Positions 13,003 to 25,500 of a DNA stretch of 64,000 nt are shown here, piece after piece; position 1 is the stretch's first letter; the number at the start of each line of letters is the position of its first letter. Position numbers and translations under genes: made by a program. The DNA is from Antitrichia curtipendula (taxonomy: Eukaryota; Streptophyta; Bryopsida; Hypnales; Leucodontaceae), in assembly GCA_951230915.1 (NCBI GenBank), contig OX579639.1, positions 9,362,001 to 9,426,000 of the forward strand, read 5' to 3'. Below the pieces are notes generated by a model, which was given only the letters and a program-made list of their open reading frames with translations, was not told the origin of the DNA and did no database searches.

Positions 13003-13571
13003 CTCCCTACGTCCTATAATGATCTTCCTGTTGGCCTTCTTTTTTTGTCCCAAAATGATCTTCCTATTGCACTTTGTGATGTTGAAATTGGTTAAATTTG
13101 GCTTATTATTGTTATTTGGGACTAGCAAAACAACTCTAAGTGGTTGTTTTCTCTCCATCCATGGAAACATCAAGCAAAAGACAAGTATAATGATTGAAAG
13201 CATCAATCCACACTTATAGTTTTTATTTTTTGCATCTCTTTGAGTATTTCCCAATTGAAGTATATTAAGCTTTGGAAGCTGAAACAAAGGTCTATACATG
13301 GTCTTAGGCATACGCTAAATGCCCACAAAATGGCAACCTTACACTCAACAATTAAGTGTTTACTGGTGTTCTTTAAAAACGGCCCAAAATATTCACTTTT
13401 TAATATTCAAAAACTACACTTTGAAAAGGGCTTCAAAACTCAAATTTTTTAGGATGCAAAGAGAACACCAAACTCTACATACTATGCAAATTGAGTCTTT
13501 AAAAAGTTATTTTTATCCTTATCCCTGATAAGATTTGGTCCAACATGAAGATCATTTTCGGACGGAGGTAG
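13003..13571. mobile_element. Stowaway-like (Tc1/mariner) MITE 1
   Basis: A 569-bp element flanked by TA on both sides (13001-13002, 13572-13573). The left end is CTCCCTACGTCCTATAATG and the right end, read inward, CTACCTCCGTCCGAAAATG; similarity continues through GATCTTCMTGTTGG. The CTCCCTCCGTCC start and TA duplication are the classic Stowaway signature. The sub-terminal phrase AATGATCTTCCTRTTG is repeated at about 13051-13070. Interior frames are short and unrecognised. Confidence 0.85.
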
Positions 13572-14067
13572 TATTTTTTATTTTGAGTATGCTGTCCTTT
13601 CCCACAATGCTTTAGAAATTTGCACATAAGAGTTTTTCTAGATTGGAGGTGACATGAACAACTACAAATAGTGTTGGCACACTAAAATGCACTTTCAAAA
13701 AAACTTAACTTTACATGAAAAGTTATCAAATTTATTACACAATCCACCTTGCAATTTTTGTAATGCAATTTTTCAATAAACAGATTGCAAATAACTCCAA
13801 ATTAACATTTGCAAGTTTACATTTACAATGGTGAAAATCATGAAAACACTTTATCCTTTCTATTGGGACCATTTTCAAAACAAATGGATATGTACAAATT
13901 TGTAGATCTCAAATCAAATGAAATTGGCAAACTTTGCTCAAAGTCCAGAAATTGAGTAAAATTTGTAAACTTTACTCTTCACTAATGGTACATATATGCA
14001 TTTGAGGACCTCTCAATAATCAAATATCTAACCTTTTTAGTGAAAAATGAAAGATTCTAATAGTTAA

Positions 14068-14180
14068 CCCTAAAAACTGCCCGTAAATTTTTTTTATACG
14101 GTCAAAGGAATTTAACTGCCCACACCAAAATAAGCCTGAAATTTCAGATCGACCATATATGGTCACTTAAGCAGTTAGGG
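14068..14180. mobile_element. Tiny TTAA-bounded inverted-repeat unit
   Basis: A 113-bp unit between TTAA at 14064-14067 and TTAA at 14181-14184. The ends are CCCTAAAAACTGCCC and, read inward from the right, CCCTAACTGCTTAAG. It also contains the palindrome ACCATATATGGT (14153-14164). It resembles an extreme internal-deletion derivative of a TTAA element. Confidence 0.5.
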
Positions 14181-15215
14181 TTAACCCCTAAAAGCCCAAG
14201 GGGTTCAAACAAAACACACATGTGTTATAAAATATAAGATCTATAATTTTTTTGAAGTTTGTATTGAAGAAGATAATGTGAAGCATGAAAAGTAGAAAGT
14301 ACCCATACGCTCAAAATCATAAAATTATTTTTAGATTCTCTTCAAATGAATTTTGAAGATATAACTTCAAAATTTTACCAAAAACTCAATTTTTACCTTT
14401 AGGATTTGAATTTCATTTTAATGGGTCAAAATTGCAGGTTCTATTGATTTGTAAAAAAATGCATAAGATTTAGAAATGAAAACACCAAACCTTTTCCGAG
14501 ATAGTAAGTTTTTCAACACTAGCTGATTTTAAACACTTTGTGCTATTTCTCTTATAACTTTTGTTTGACTGCAGCAATCTGAGTTTTGAATATAAATCAT
14601 AAAAGACAATCTAATGTTTTGGGAAAAGAAAAATAGATAAGAAAGAAAAAGAAGTTATTTTTTGCCCGAAAATTCTACCCGATGTAAGGCAACAACCATA
14701 AAATGGTTGTTTGAGTGCTTAGGGGTTAAAATTACTTATTAGAAAAATCTTATTATTGGGAGTAGTGTATTTCAATTTCATCTTAGAGCTATTAACAATT
14801 CAGATTTTCCTTCAATCTTAAACTTACCTTTCCTTAACAAATTTTTCATGAGTTAAAACTAAGTGTTCTTAAAAAATTTAAAAATTCCTAAACTCTCTAA
14901 TCAATTCTTTACTATATAAAAATAGAAATTCAAAGTCAGCAAAGCAAAAATTATAAGTTATGAAGGTTGAAAGCCTAAAACTGTAGATGATCAAAGTACA
15001 TAAAAACTTAATTCCTTCACTTTAAATGCAAATATCTTGCAATCAAAACAGACAGGTTTTATAAAATTTCTTCCACACATTCTTATACTAGTCTAATACA
15101 AAATATACAATTAGATTTGCAAAAAAAATATTTTTACATTTTCTTTTTTGCTCCTTGCTAAAAAATTGTCATTTTGAGTGGTTTCTGATGGAAAAGAGGC
15201 CTTGGGACTTTAGGG

Positions 15216-16069
15216 TTTCATGTCCAACTCTAAATTACACCCTAGCATTTAATGCAAAGGAATATACAACTCAATTTAAGTCTTCCTTTGAAGCGTTCCA
15301 AAAGGGGGCGAACTTCATCCACTCCATTCATGCTTCACCTAAAACTCTACGCCTACACAAGCATCTCACAGTTTCACATATTCGTTGCCATATCCACGGG
15401 AAATAAAGCGTCACCAAACAAAACATGCAAATCTGATCGGACTGCCTAATCACAAACCAACCACATATCCTTAGACGTCAAAATTCTAATTTAGAACCAA
15501 GTATAGTGACCCAGGAAGAGAACATGTGAAAGATCAAACCATTGGAAAGTGACCATAACCAAAGGAACCAGGCTACTGGTTTCAGTTGTCCGATTTACAT
15601 GACCCTGGCCCTACGATAATAAAGTGGGGCTAAGTAACAAAGTTACCATTTCTATGACTTTCCTACTAATGAGGAAATCTGCAACTCTCAACATCTCCAA
15701 GCTGTAATCAGATTGGAAAACTACCTATGCAAAGCCTGGTGAGTTAGTTAATTCCAACCAAGAGACGACCTAGAACATGAAGGAAAAAAAAAATCCTAAC
15801 TAAACTCGGGAACTATCTAAACTCAAACAATCAACCTCCTGTTTGTACTAAACTAGTCTTCTCGAAATCTCAATCCAATCTAAATACTAAACGCTTCTCA
15901 CATATCCGCTGGCATGTTCTGGTTTGCATCAGTTCCATGTCTCACTATCTTGATAATGACAATATGCTACAAGAAAACACTAAAAATATTCACAAAGGAA
16001 AGACGGGGAATTCTGAAAATAACCAGTAAATCCACTTCAGAGTCCATCACAAACTGCATCAGAATAGCA
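15216..16069. other. Downstream flank of the AGD gene
   Basis: Composition becomes gene-like from about 15250. On the minus strand this is the 3' side of the ArfGAP gene and probably includes its 3' UTR. No protein motif was recognised. Confidence 0.45.
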
Positions 16070-19000
16070 TCATCTGTTCGGTTCAGAGAGCATCAAAAAT
16101 AATTCTTCATCGGTTACGGCACCTTTCTCCACTGCTATCTCAAGCGCCGTTTTCCCAGTACTGTCTGATGCACCTGGCTTTGATCCTCTGCATACCAGAA
16201 AATTCCCATGATATGAGAGAAGGACTGAGAGCACTTAATGTTGGCGTTTTGTACGCCAAGATTAGTAGCTGGGAGTACTCCAGCATTAACTGCTAACCAA
16301 GGTATGATCAGAAACGAACTCGTGATGAACATCCTCAGGCAGGCCATCGGTGAAATGTAATGGTGGATAGCAGGTTCATACCATAAATAGCACAACATGA
16401 ACCTGCTTCTCCAAGTTTCTACTTCCATAGAAATTGGATAATCCTCATAAAATAAAGAAAAAAAATAGGTTGCTTGGAACTGGTACCTTGTGAGAAGGAG
16501 CTTTGCACAAGGGTTCCTCCCATTTAAGACGCAATGATGAAGAGATGTTCGACCAAGAGAATCAACAGCATTAACTTGTGCACCATGTTGAAGTAGTAAC
16601 TCCACTAAACTCAGTTCCCCTAGTTGACAGGCAATGTGCAATAAACTGCAACCCTGCAAATCTCTCGTGTCGGCAGCAGACAACTCGCTAGAACTTGGAC
16701 CCTCCGTCCGGTCTTGACCTCGCAATGGGCTGGACATTGCTGAGCGGGGTCGGGGCGCATTGTGAGACGAGAGGAGAGGTCCACTCCAGTTGCTACGAGC
16801 ACTTGAAGAAACAAAACCCTTCCTTGACAGCGCACCTGCAAGACTTGCTAGAGGAGACCGAGACGACTCAGTAGCACCCATGGCTTGCTCCAAAGTGGTA
16901 TTGACGTTAGCATCTGCAGTGATTAATAAGCGGAGAACTACCGGCAGCCTAATACTTGAAACAGCATCCCATATTAGTCGTGCCACTGAAGGAGTCCCTG
17001 ATTTGATCTTCAACTTCCGTACGAATCGTTTCTCAACATACTGCGCAAGCAATCACCGGAGAAATCAAGTTACAGATATCACAATCTGGATTCCCGTACA
17101 TGTCGGCGATCAAAGCTCGCAGAGGTTCTTCCCAACTAATCAAATATAACTCGCGGTAAAAAAATAAAAATAAACTTCTATATGTAATTTGATTACAACA
17201 GCTCAAACAGTCAAATTCTGAACAGGAACGGAAGATGATCTAGTGAAATCATTTGTGCACATTAAACAGTAATACCGTTAACAGCACCTATACCGAAGGT
17301 GCAATTTTCAAGATTCGAGTAGCTCGTGAGCAACAGATGGTGACTGAAAGAAGGAAAGAAACACAAACGAACGAACAAATGGGATCCCGATTCATCTCCA
17401 CAATGGCCACAGTACTAGAAGCCGTGCCAAAATCGTGAAATCAAAACAAAAAAGAGAGCCAGCAACTTGTTTCCATAGTCAACTGAACAAACCTTTGCGT
17501 GAATGAACTTTTCCTTCACAGCGATAGGGTCATTGGCTTTCGGTTTCACTCCTTTCAAGTCTCTGCTATATCCATTTCTGTCATCACCAGGACCTCTGCT
17601 GAAAAGATTCAACATCAAAATAGTGATCAGAAATCTCAGACGCGCAAAACGGAAGGAACAACATTAAAGTGATCGGAATGATTGGGTACACACCTCTGAC
17701 CTAGTTCCTCCGAGTCTATCGAATCCGAAGCCAAAAGTTCTTCCCAGATTGTGTTGGCATATGTATTACCAACAGACTGGAAATATCTCATTACAGAAGG
17801 CTCCCAAACTCTAACATCCAGTGTCAACGATCGAACCTGCGAACGATACAAGCATGGTGTGAAACGACAGAATACCATCGGGATGCATCACTTCAATCAC
17901 ACACAACAAGTACCAAGGAAGATTATGGCGGGTACTTTCTTCTATAAACAATCAACTTGAAACAAAGACTACACGTGCTGAGAAACAAATAAGCGCTTCA
18001 TTGCCTGCTAATAAACCGTGAGCATGTCACACCTTCCCACCATGAAGTTCGGTCAATAAAAGCTCTCTAAACAGACAAGGTCTTGCAAAAAACATGTAAC
18101 CAGACGATACTCATGAAAGATACAGAAATCAAGCTCAGCCTACCTTAGAAATTTGCACACTGAGGTTTCTGTGCACCCCTGAGCACTCTATACAGAGCAG
18201 AATTCCCAAGTTCAACGAAGCCCAATCTGGGTCACTGGCACCACAATCAGCGCAAATACAATTACCGGGTACTCTCTGCAACACATCCAGGGGTTTTACT
18301 TGAGGTTTCGGCGCGCGTCGAGGTATGTGATCTCGGCGTGAACCAGTCGAGTGCACCCTTGATGATGATGTGTCTTCACCGCCATCATACTCTGAGGATG
18401 CTGCACTCAGTGTACTACTCTCACTGCCTGTCCGTTGGTGAACTCCCATTGGACTTCGATAGGGCCGCTGGCATCGGTTCAAGAGATCATAAGATTCCAA
18501 ATTGCACTCTAATAAAAACTTCAAAACAAATAAAGTCACTTCTCGTAAGTCTGGTCCCTCCAGATTACAGTCATGTCAGTTGGAACGAACACCCCAGCCA
18601 TTGTCAAAAACTTCATCGTCAGAAAAGGGATACACTGATCCACCACTTACTTCATCTGGAACTTGATTGTTTAAAAGGGACGCAATCACTCCAGTGATCT
18701 TATCCACCCAGTCCATTCTGTCGATTGCGTTTTCTGCCTGAAGACAGATGCAGAAACAACATCAGCATCAGTTGAACAATAAACAAAGTAGGCCTAAAAC
18801 ACAGGATAGGCTGAAGGATAGACATAAAACCTGGAGTGTAAAAGTTTTCGATGGTGATATTATACGGAAACAAAATCGAAGATCCGACTGCTCTGCATCG
18901 ATCTTAATTGTAGAAGTTAGCAGATTCACAGTATGGTGGGCGATCGTTTTGTCATCCTGTGAGTTCACAAATAGAAGTAAATATTTGCTCAAAATGTCAA

Positions 19001-22000
19001 GAACCTAGCAAAAAACAGATGCTGTATGCTAAAAAGTTCAACAATGAGAACTGCGACACAACACAACACTTACTGAAGAGCTGTTAGGAAACCGGGTTTT
19101 GAAAGAACGCCACTTACCGTTGGTTTGCCCCACTGTTTTCGGTAATAATATAGCATTCCTCTACTATCCAGTACAAAAAACCTCCGCTTCCAATCGCCTC
19201 TCAAATTCGAGGATCGCTTCAAAATGTACCCTTGCTTGATAGTTTGGATCTTCAAAACAATAAAGAAGGTTCAGCCCGCAGCTTCTAGGCAAATCATAGA
19301 AAACTGCTTATGGAGGACTGCGTGCTTGAACTCTACCTTTCCTCTTGGAGTGGACTGCATTACAGCTTCTATCATCTTGTGTGAACTGCGGCCAACAGCT
19401 TGGATTCCATCACCACCTAAGGATGCATCGATATCACTAAATGAGCGTTGATTATCTCTCTCCATTTGTCGCCGATACTCCTGCATACGGTCGGCAAGTA
19501 ATACCTGCTCAGAGTTGGCTCTTTCCCGTGACTGCTGCGCATATGTAAGTACCTGGCCCGTCACATCAAATAAAATACCACGTATGATTGGCAACTACAA
19601 TTAGCTCCCACAAACACGAATGCAATCTCGCAGGCAGAAGCTTCCAGAACGAAGAATGTACATGATAGTAGCTCAGCTTTTGTTTTGCATGCATGAAGAA
19701 AGATAGAGAAAAATGATTTGCAGGTTTACCTGGTGAATGTAAGGTTCCATTTGATGCAATAACTCGTAGCCCTGTGTCAAAATAAAGAGAATCTCCAATA
19801 TGTTAAAAACAACGATCTATTAAGCAATTTAATAGTTACCGACCCTGAAGAAAATGAAGACCCTTGACAAGCCATCTTGACGCACCTGCTTGCTCCATGG
19901 GCAAAGTTGGAACAGTTACCTGCTTGAAGTACCGAAGATGAGCGTCCATAGAGCCACTCACAGCTTCAAGAAACTCGAACTTCTTCTTTGCCTCGATGTT
20001 GGATAAAGCCGTCATCTGATGTTGTGAAAACAGTGTTAAAAGCTTAACTGCACTTCAAGAACAGACAGGCTTGCCAATGCTAGGAGCAAATGAGAGCTAG
20101 ATTGTCAAATATAGACAAGGAAATATATCAACGCCACTTCAGGACTTCCAAGAGGAAATACCAGATTGAATCGAGCTTGCTCAAATTGTGACTTCACATT
20201 TCGCAAATCCTGGGAAAACGAAAACAAAGCATTAGAATAAGAACAAGAAGAATAAGAACAATTAATTGATTCATTTTTATTATTTTTATTATTATTATTA
20301 TTATACAAATTTCTATAAAGAATGCTGTAAATTTTGAACTAACAAACGAAATATCTGTATATCTGACAACTGGAGAGACTTTCCACTAGCATCTCTTCAG
20401 GAAATACATGATGAGCACTAGTTTACCTCCTCAAACTCCACAACGATCTCTGGCTTGGCATCCTTCTTCAAAGATAAAAACTTTTCCCGCACCTGTATGG
20501 ATTAAAAATACTACGAGTTCAGCTTAATGAATATACTTGGGCATGAAAAGATTTGAGCACTTACATTTTAGGACGTTCTCTTACTCTTAACAGTACACAC
20601 TGAAATAGGCACTAACTAGTATCAAGATACCATCAAGAAAATCGAACCAATTTGTCGCTGGGAAAGGTGTTACACAAGCGGCCCAAAACTATCCCAGAAT
20701 ACGGTACACGCTTAGGATACTTCTCGCAATGCGGAAGTCACCTATCGAGACACCGAGGTCATCACAAACTGCACAATAATTACGACATAGATAGAAGAAA
20801 AGATGTGACAGTACCTGGTCATAATGTACACTGGCTTTGTCAAAGCGCTTTCTAAGTTCCTGTAGATTCAATTCCTAAAGTTAGAGCTAACATTCCGTGT
20901 CAACCGTCAGCACATTGTGGAAGTTCGTTTAGTTGATTTCTTAGCCTCACAAAAGAAAAAGAACCGTAAGAGTCGCAAGTTTCATTCAACACTTACGAGA
21001 CTTTGACCAGACTTTGACATGACAGAGACAGCACTTTATGACGGTGGATATGTAGAAAGAACTGGAGAAAAAGAAATGGAGAGCAGTCCCCGCATGAATG
21101 ACTTGACAGCCTCTTTAGGCTTTATTGTTTCATAAGGTCTCCATAACTACAGCATAAAGATGTCAACTGTCCAGAAAAAAGGAGCGGAAAAGCTTAGGCT
21201 CAAAAACAAGCCACAGATGCCAAGCACAACAGCTGATTATGATTTCAATCCACAGCACAGACGTGCAAAGATAAATGCAGCAAAGAAACAGGGCAGTAAA
21301 CACAGGTACAAAGAATAAAACAGCCCATTGTATGTTAAATCCGAAGCTCCTCACCAACCTTAACATTCTGCAATCGAAGACAAACAAACGAGTCATTATG
21401 AACACCAAATTGATAGCAATAAATGCTCCCTGGTACATAAAACCAGGCCATATACAGAAATAACCAAGTGACAATTCCGGTGTTCATTTTTGGAAGCAAT
21501 GGAACGAACCTTAACGTCTTGAAGATCGATACTCACAAACTGCGTCAAACGATCATTCAGCATGTGCTCCACCTATAAAAGACCAATAAGTCCTCACGTT
21601 ATGATCAATACCACTTAGAGCCTAGATGACACTCCCGCAACACTTTTGTGGACGAAGTTTTAAAGTACCAAACATATCATATGATGAATGGGCGCATGAC
21701 AAATTCTAAACGCAAGTACCCTATCCAAAATGAAGCGAGAAATCTGGCAGGTCTGAAGCACCTGTGAACGAAGGACATCCTTGTACGTTCCTATTTCCCT
21801 CAGCGCAATAGTGAATCTTGTCATCACAGGTCCTGACAAAAATCCAGAATAAAAAAATTTCAGCAACAACCAAAGAGTAGAATAGACAACATAAAGAGAA
21901 GAAGTTGGCTACGAAAACGGGAAACAAATCGAAGTCAAGATGAAACAATCCAATTCTCAGATTAAGAGAGACTAGTTTATAAGTTAGCCCCGTAAGTGGA

Positions 22001-23323
22001 ATGAACACAATCCACAGGTAAGTGGTATATTTCAACTCAAAAAGGGACACCAACAGCGAATAATAAGTTATTGGATAAAAGCGAGTTTGCCCTCCCAAAC
22101 TTGGGCACTAGACCCAAGCCCCACAACAGATCTCTCAAATAACACGAAGGTCGAGGAACTTTTTCTTACATCCAAATCAGTGAAACACACCAAACATTTC
22201 CACACATGAGCGTCATTTGGTCCACATGATTGTATCTGGTTGTTTTCAGCCTATCCACAAGAATTCATCCGAGTATAATCATTGTTGTATCCAAATGCAG
22301 CAGATGACGCCCATGTAATTCAGAAGTGGTGGATTACTGTCAACGGATCTAACCAGCCAATGAGTTCCAAATAATTGTTTTCAAACTATACAATTAGTCA
22401 AAGAACAGTTGATCATGAAAATTCACCTACCAAGCAGCAGACGCTGTGTGCAAAGAAGAAGACAAAATGTAGGTGTAACCAATGAAATACAGAATACAGC
22501 CTCCAATCGACAAAAGACGAGACATGAACGTAATGAAAGACGAGAAGGTGATCCGGAAGAGGGGCATACAATAAAGGAACAACAATTTGTCAATTGTGTA
22601 CCACTTCCTCAATCATTGAAAAGGAAACCATGGTCGACCAAATGAATTGGAAGGGGGTCAGAAGTCTCGTGGTCAAGATTAAATTGCTAAAGCTGGTACC
22701 ACTCAAATTTCAATAATTCGTTTAATATTCAAAAGATTGGAGCAAAAGAATAGTGCAGAAGAAGAACCTCCAACAGCTACACTAATGGGATCATCATGTC
22801 CTCCTCCAAAGGTCTCCAGAGCATTTGCGAAAGCAATGTCACCGTCGTGCGCTTCTCCCAGACCGTCCCTGTGGTACAACAAACTACACATTAATGAAAT
22901 TTCAACAAAAAACTGTTTGCTCCCGTTTCCTACACTTTCCCAACATCAGAAAGCCCAGAAATGCCTCAGCTTTCACAAGTTATAAAATAGACTGAACCAC
23001 ATCAGTAACTGCTTCGAGCTAACAGGCACTTATGAGGTCATGGTTGAAAAATCATACGTGTACTTGCGACACCCTTTATAGAACCGTTGACATCGCTCCC
23101 TCAGTGCCTCTGCACTTTCCTCAAGAGCCTGAAGCTGTCACCCATAATGTTCAAATCAGCACAGAAATTCACACTGAAATTCTTTTGACATTGTTCTAGC
23201 AGCAACCTACAAAGACCATGAACCACAGCATAAAGAAGAGTCCATTCCCCCATCTCGAAGGGCTTGCCATATATTTACCTGCTTCCTAAACATGGGTGAG
23301 TCGTCAAGCTTGGCGAACTGCAT
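16070..23323 (-). CDS. AGD: ARF GTPase-activating protein with BAR, PH, ArfGAP and ankyrin domains (AGD1-4/SFC class)
   Basis: Proteins of this class stimulate GTP hydrolysis by ARF GTPases on trans-Golgi/endosomal membranes; Arabidopsis SFC/VAN3 is needed for vein patterning. Nineteen coding exons, from the start: 23279-23323, 23058-23134, 22768-22868, 21762-21832, 21510-21572, 20815-20859, 20427-20492, 20162-20209, 19920-20015, 19730-19771, 19337-19552, 19118-19249, 18831-18956, 18651-18737, 18144-18467, 17694-17836, 17493-17598, 16487-17040, 16070-16187. Together they give 819 aa, near the plant family length. BAR covers about 1-220 (start [15 protein letters not shown], then KRFDKA). PH is about 293-400 ([20 protein letters not shown]). 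ArfGAP is about 465-600, with the C-x2-C-x16-C-x2-C zinc finger at 477-500 and the catalytic arginine of VHRNL at 505. Ankyrin repeats are about 722-800. The PH loop after RKQWGKPT looks shorter than I recall for flowering-plant SFC. Intact; which AGD paralogue cannot be decided. Confidence 0.95.
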
Positions 23324-24989
23324 GGCTGCAGGATTGGCAAAAACTCGACGGGTAGAGCTAAATCTTCATAAATCTGCACCTAAACGATGCTAAACTGTAC
23401 GCTCGGAGTAGGAAAAATTCGTAAAACCAACTTCTGCCGTTATTAGAGATCTCCGTCGCTCCGCACCGCTTTTCAAAGTAATAAACCGCTGACGGCGATA
23501 CGCGATAGGAAGACGCTACTGCCGAGCAAAACTGCTGAAGCGCACGTGCCCTACGAACAATATTTGGAGCAGTTTCCTCACTGAACGACTTTATCAAATA
23601 TCGCGTTCAATGAATATCAACCTCCAAGAACCTGTCCCAGCCTACCATAAAAAATGAAAAGAAGATCAGCTTGCATGTTCAACATAACTAACACAAACTA
23701 GACTGAAAATAGGTGCAGAATAATTTTCAGTAGAATGTGATCGCAAAATCGCAAGGACACCTTCAGACAAAACGGAAAAAGAAAACTACATCTAAAAGAA
23801 TTAACTAGTGTACAGAACAGAAGAAACCATGGCTGTAGGCCTTCGAATTGATCACTTCAATCACTTCGTCAAATACAGTTTCATGGCCAAAATCAAAAGT
23901 ATGGACGATACAGGAGTCTTGTGCACATCAAATGCTGGAACGGTAGACCAATCGAAGAGCAGATGTCGGCTAAATTTGGAACCAAAAATGACTAAGTTTG
24001 GTATTTGTTTCGGATTCTCAAAACACCAAGCAGTGGATAATACTGTACTGATCGGTGTTCGGTAAAAATTCACCTTAACCAAGCAATCGTGTCGCATTTC
24101 CAGCATTTCAACTGGAATTCGGAACTTATAGCATTCTCTCAAATGCGACCTCAGCACGCTAAATAGAATATCCCAGGCATACTACTTGGAAGGGCAACAA
24201 ATCATGCTTGCAAATAGCGAAATCTTCATATGCTTACTACTTACCAATGTGTTTCAAAACCAGACTCCGGAGAGACCTACAATTTCCTTGAGAAACATTG
24301 AATTCTAAAAGGAGAAAGCGAAAGCGAAAGACCTAGTCGGATACCTACAATGAGTGCATTCCAAACCTGCTTGAACGCGATATGGTAGCAACAAGAAAAG
24401 ACGAATAGGTGCTCCATGTCAACCTAGCAGGCGCTCTCTCATTTCCTCATTCCTTTCTCTGTTATGAAAAAATACGAACAGCACGAAAGAGATTTACGAA
24501 AAGTGTGAAATCGAGAATAAGTCGCGCTGTATGACGAATTGGAGCAAGAACCTCAAGCGTCAATAAGCAGCCTAGAGTATTGTGGATCGTGCATTGGAAG
24601 TCGGAACCCTAGGTGGACTACTAGCTGAATGATTAGAGGTTGGACTCGGACATCAATGGGGAAAGGGGAAGAAAGTGCAGAGAGGTTACAAATAGGTGCT
24701 CCATGACATACTCTGTGCAACACAGCATGCGCTGCTTCAATCCCTCATTCCTTTCTCTAGCAGGAGAATTTGCAAACAGTTCACAAAAAGTACGAAATCG
24801 AGAAAAAACTCCATTTCATGACAAATTGAAGATCCGCACGCGAGAATAAGCTTCCCGTCACATTGTGAGTCGTGAATTGGAAGTCGGAAACCCTACGAAA
24901 GTCGAATCCTTAGAGAGCGCGATCGATGGAGCAAATGCAGAGAGTTTACAAAAAAGAAAAAAAAAAATGAGCAAGAAGGATTGAGAAAC
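23324..24989 (-). promoter_or_regulatory. AGD 5' flank and leader
   Basis: This interval lies between the PET117 stop and the AGD start codon, both on the minus strand, and should hold the AGD promoter and leader. The codon frame just upstream of the AGD ATG is closed, which supports the start chosen. It contains a diverged tandem duplication described separately and telo-box-like AACCCTA sites at about 24606 and 24889. No protein gene was recognised. Confidence 0.45.
24404..24900. repeat. Diverged tandem duplication, about 287-bp period
   Basis: Unit 1 starts AATAGGTGCTCCATG at 24404 and unit 2 at 24691. Both continue with TCATTCCTTTCTCT, a GAAATCGAGAA block, and end GGAAGTCGGAAACCCTA-like near 24610 and 24895. 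The copies are clearly diverged. They sit in the presumed upstream regulatory region of AGD. Confidence 0.75.
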
Positions 24990-25199
24990 CTAATGTCGAA
25001 CAGATTGCACAGAAAATTCCGCTAGCTGCTGTTCTTTCCTCTGCTGCTCCTTGAGGGTCATCAACGCTTGATCACGAATGACGCCCCGGTGGAGGTTGAC
25101 TCGTTCTTCCTTTTGCATAGAGTGCACAGAGAAAATGCCAGTGCCCGTAATGCAAAGTACGCCAACAAGGAAAGCAATAGCCCTGCGCCTGCTCCCCAT
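24990..25199 (-). CDS. PET117: PET117-like cytochrome c oxidase assembly factor
   Basis: PET117 is a small inner-mitochondrial-membrane protein that helps assemble cytochrome c oxidase, acting with the haem A synthase step in yeast and human. The frame encodes 69 aa in one exon from ATG at 25199. It has the family layout: a short basic N-terminus (MGSRRRAIAF), one hydrophobic segment at about 8-26 (FLVGVLCITGTGIFSV), then the conserved VH-x5-EERVNLHRGVIRD block at about 26-43 and a charged helix rich in K, E and Q. Length fits the family. The ATG stands just after a plausible 5' UTR acceptor (TTTTGTAG at about 25216-25209). The call rests on the LHxGVIRD motif and architecture. Confidence 0.78.
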   Translation of the reverse strand: MGSRRRAIAFLVGVLCITGTGIFSVHSMQKEERVNLHRGVIRDQALMTLKEQQRKEQQLAEFSVQSVRH

Positions 25200-25500
25200 T
25201 GTCCACTCCACCAAAACCTACAAAAGAAACATCGCTCCCAATTTTTTTTCCCTCGAAGTGTTCTCTCCACACTACCTGCTCCTCCGCGTAAGCATTTTTC
25301 TCCGGAGACGAGATCGAGCAATGCTCCGTGTTTGGCAAACTCGGCAACTGTGTGAAATCGGCGAAATCGGCGAAATCGACACTTGAGACTTTGGCAACCC
25401 CCTCAGGGAGACGACGAGACGGGCATGGAGCGGGCATAGGGGGACACGGCGATGGGAGCTCATAAATCACGGTCAAAGATCCCACCCACCTTTCACATTT
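25200..25500 (-). promoter_or_regulatory. PET117 leader and promoter region
   Basis: A likely 5' UTR intron runs from a donor near 25276 (GAGCAG then GTAGTG on the minus strand) to an acceptor near 25209. Upstream lies GGCGAAATC repeated three times in tandem (about 25353-25379). A 137-codon open frame across this stretch (25072-25485, minus) overlaps PET117 in another frame and shows no motif, so it is treated as a shadow. Confidence 0.4.

Larger units (their letters stand above)
12801..14725. mobile_element. TTAA-bounded insertion inside copy B
   Basis: A 1.93-kb AT-rich element flanked by TTAA at 12797-12800 and 14726-14729. Its ends are TCCCTAAATGCCTAAG and, read inward from the right, CCCCTAAGCACTC, so the terminal inverted repeat is only about 8 bases. 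It carries a Stowaway-like element (13003-13571) and a tiny TTAA-bounded unit (14068-14180). The text from 14181 (TTAACCCCTAAAAGCCC) could itself be the left end of a second element sharing the right terminus. No transposase frame is visible. Confidence 0.7.
12369..15215 (+). mobile_element. TTAA-family element, copy B, split by an insertion
   Basis: The left half (12369-12796) and right half (14730-15215) match the left and right halves of copies D and F, including AAGTTATGGACAATCTTG on the left and CAATTTCATCTTAGAGC on the right. They are separated by a 1.9-kb TTAA-bounded insertion (12801-14725). Joining the halves through a single TTAA gives ACAAGGTTAAAATTAC, which lines up with ACAAGGCTAAGTTTGATTGC in copy D. 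The left end is preceded by TTAA and the right end followed by TTTC/TTCA. Confidence 0.75.

Noticed and set aside
16790..17149. 119-codon + frame opposite an AGD exon
   Set aside because: Shadow of the conserved minus-strand exon.
25072..25485. 137-codon minus-strand frame overlapping PET117
   Set aside because: It overlaps the conserved PET117 frame in another phase, crosses a likely splice site, and has repeat-driven composition (the DFADFADFT stretch comes from the GGCGAAATC repeat).
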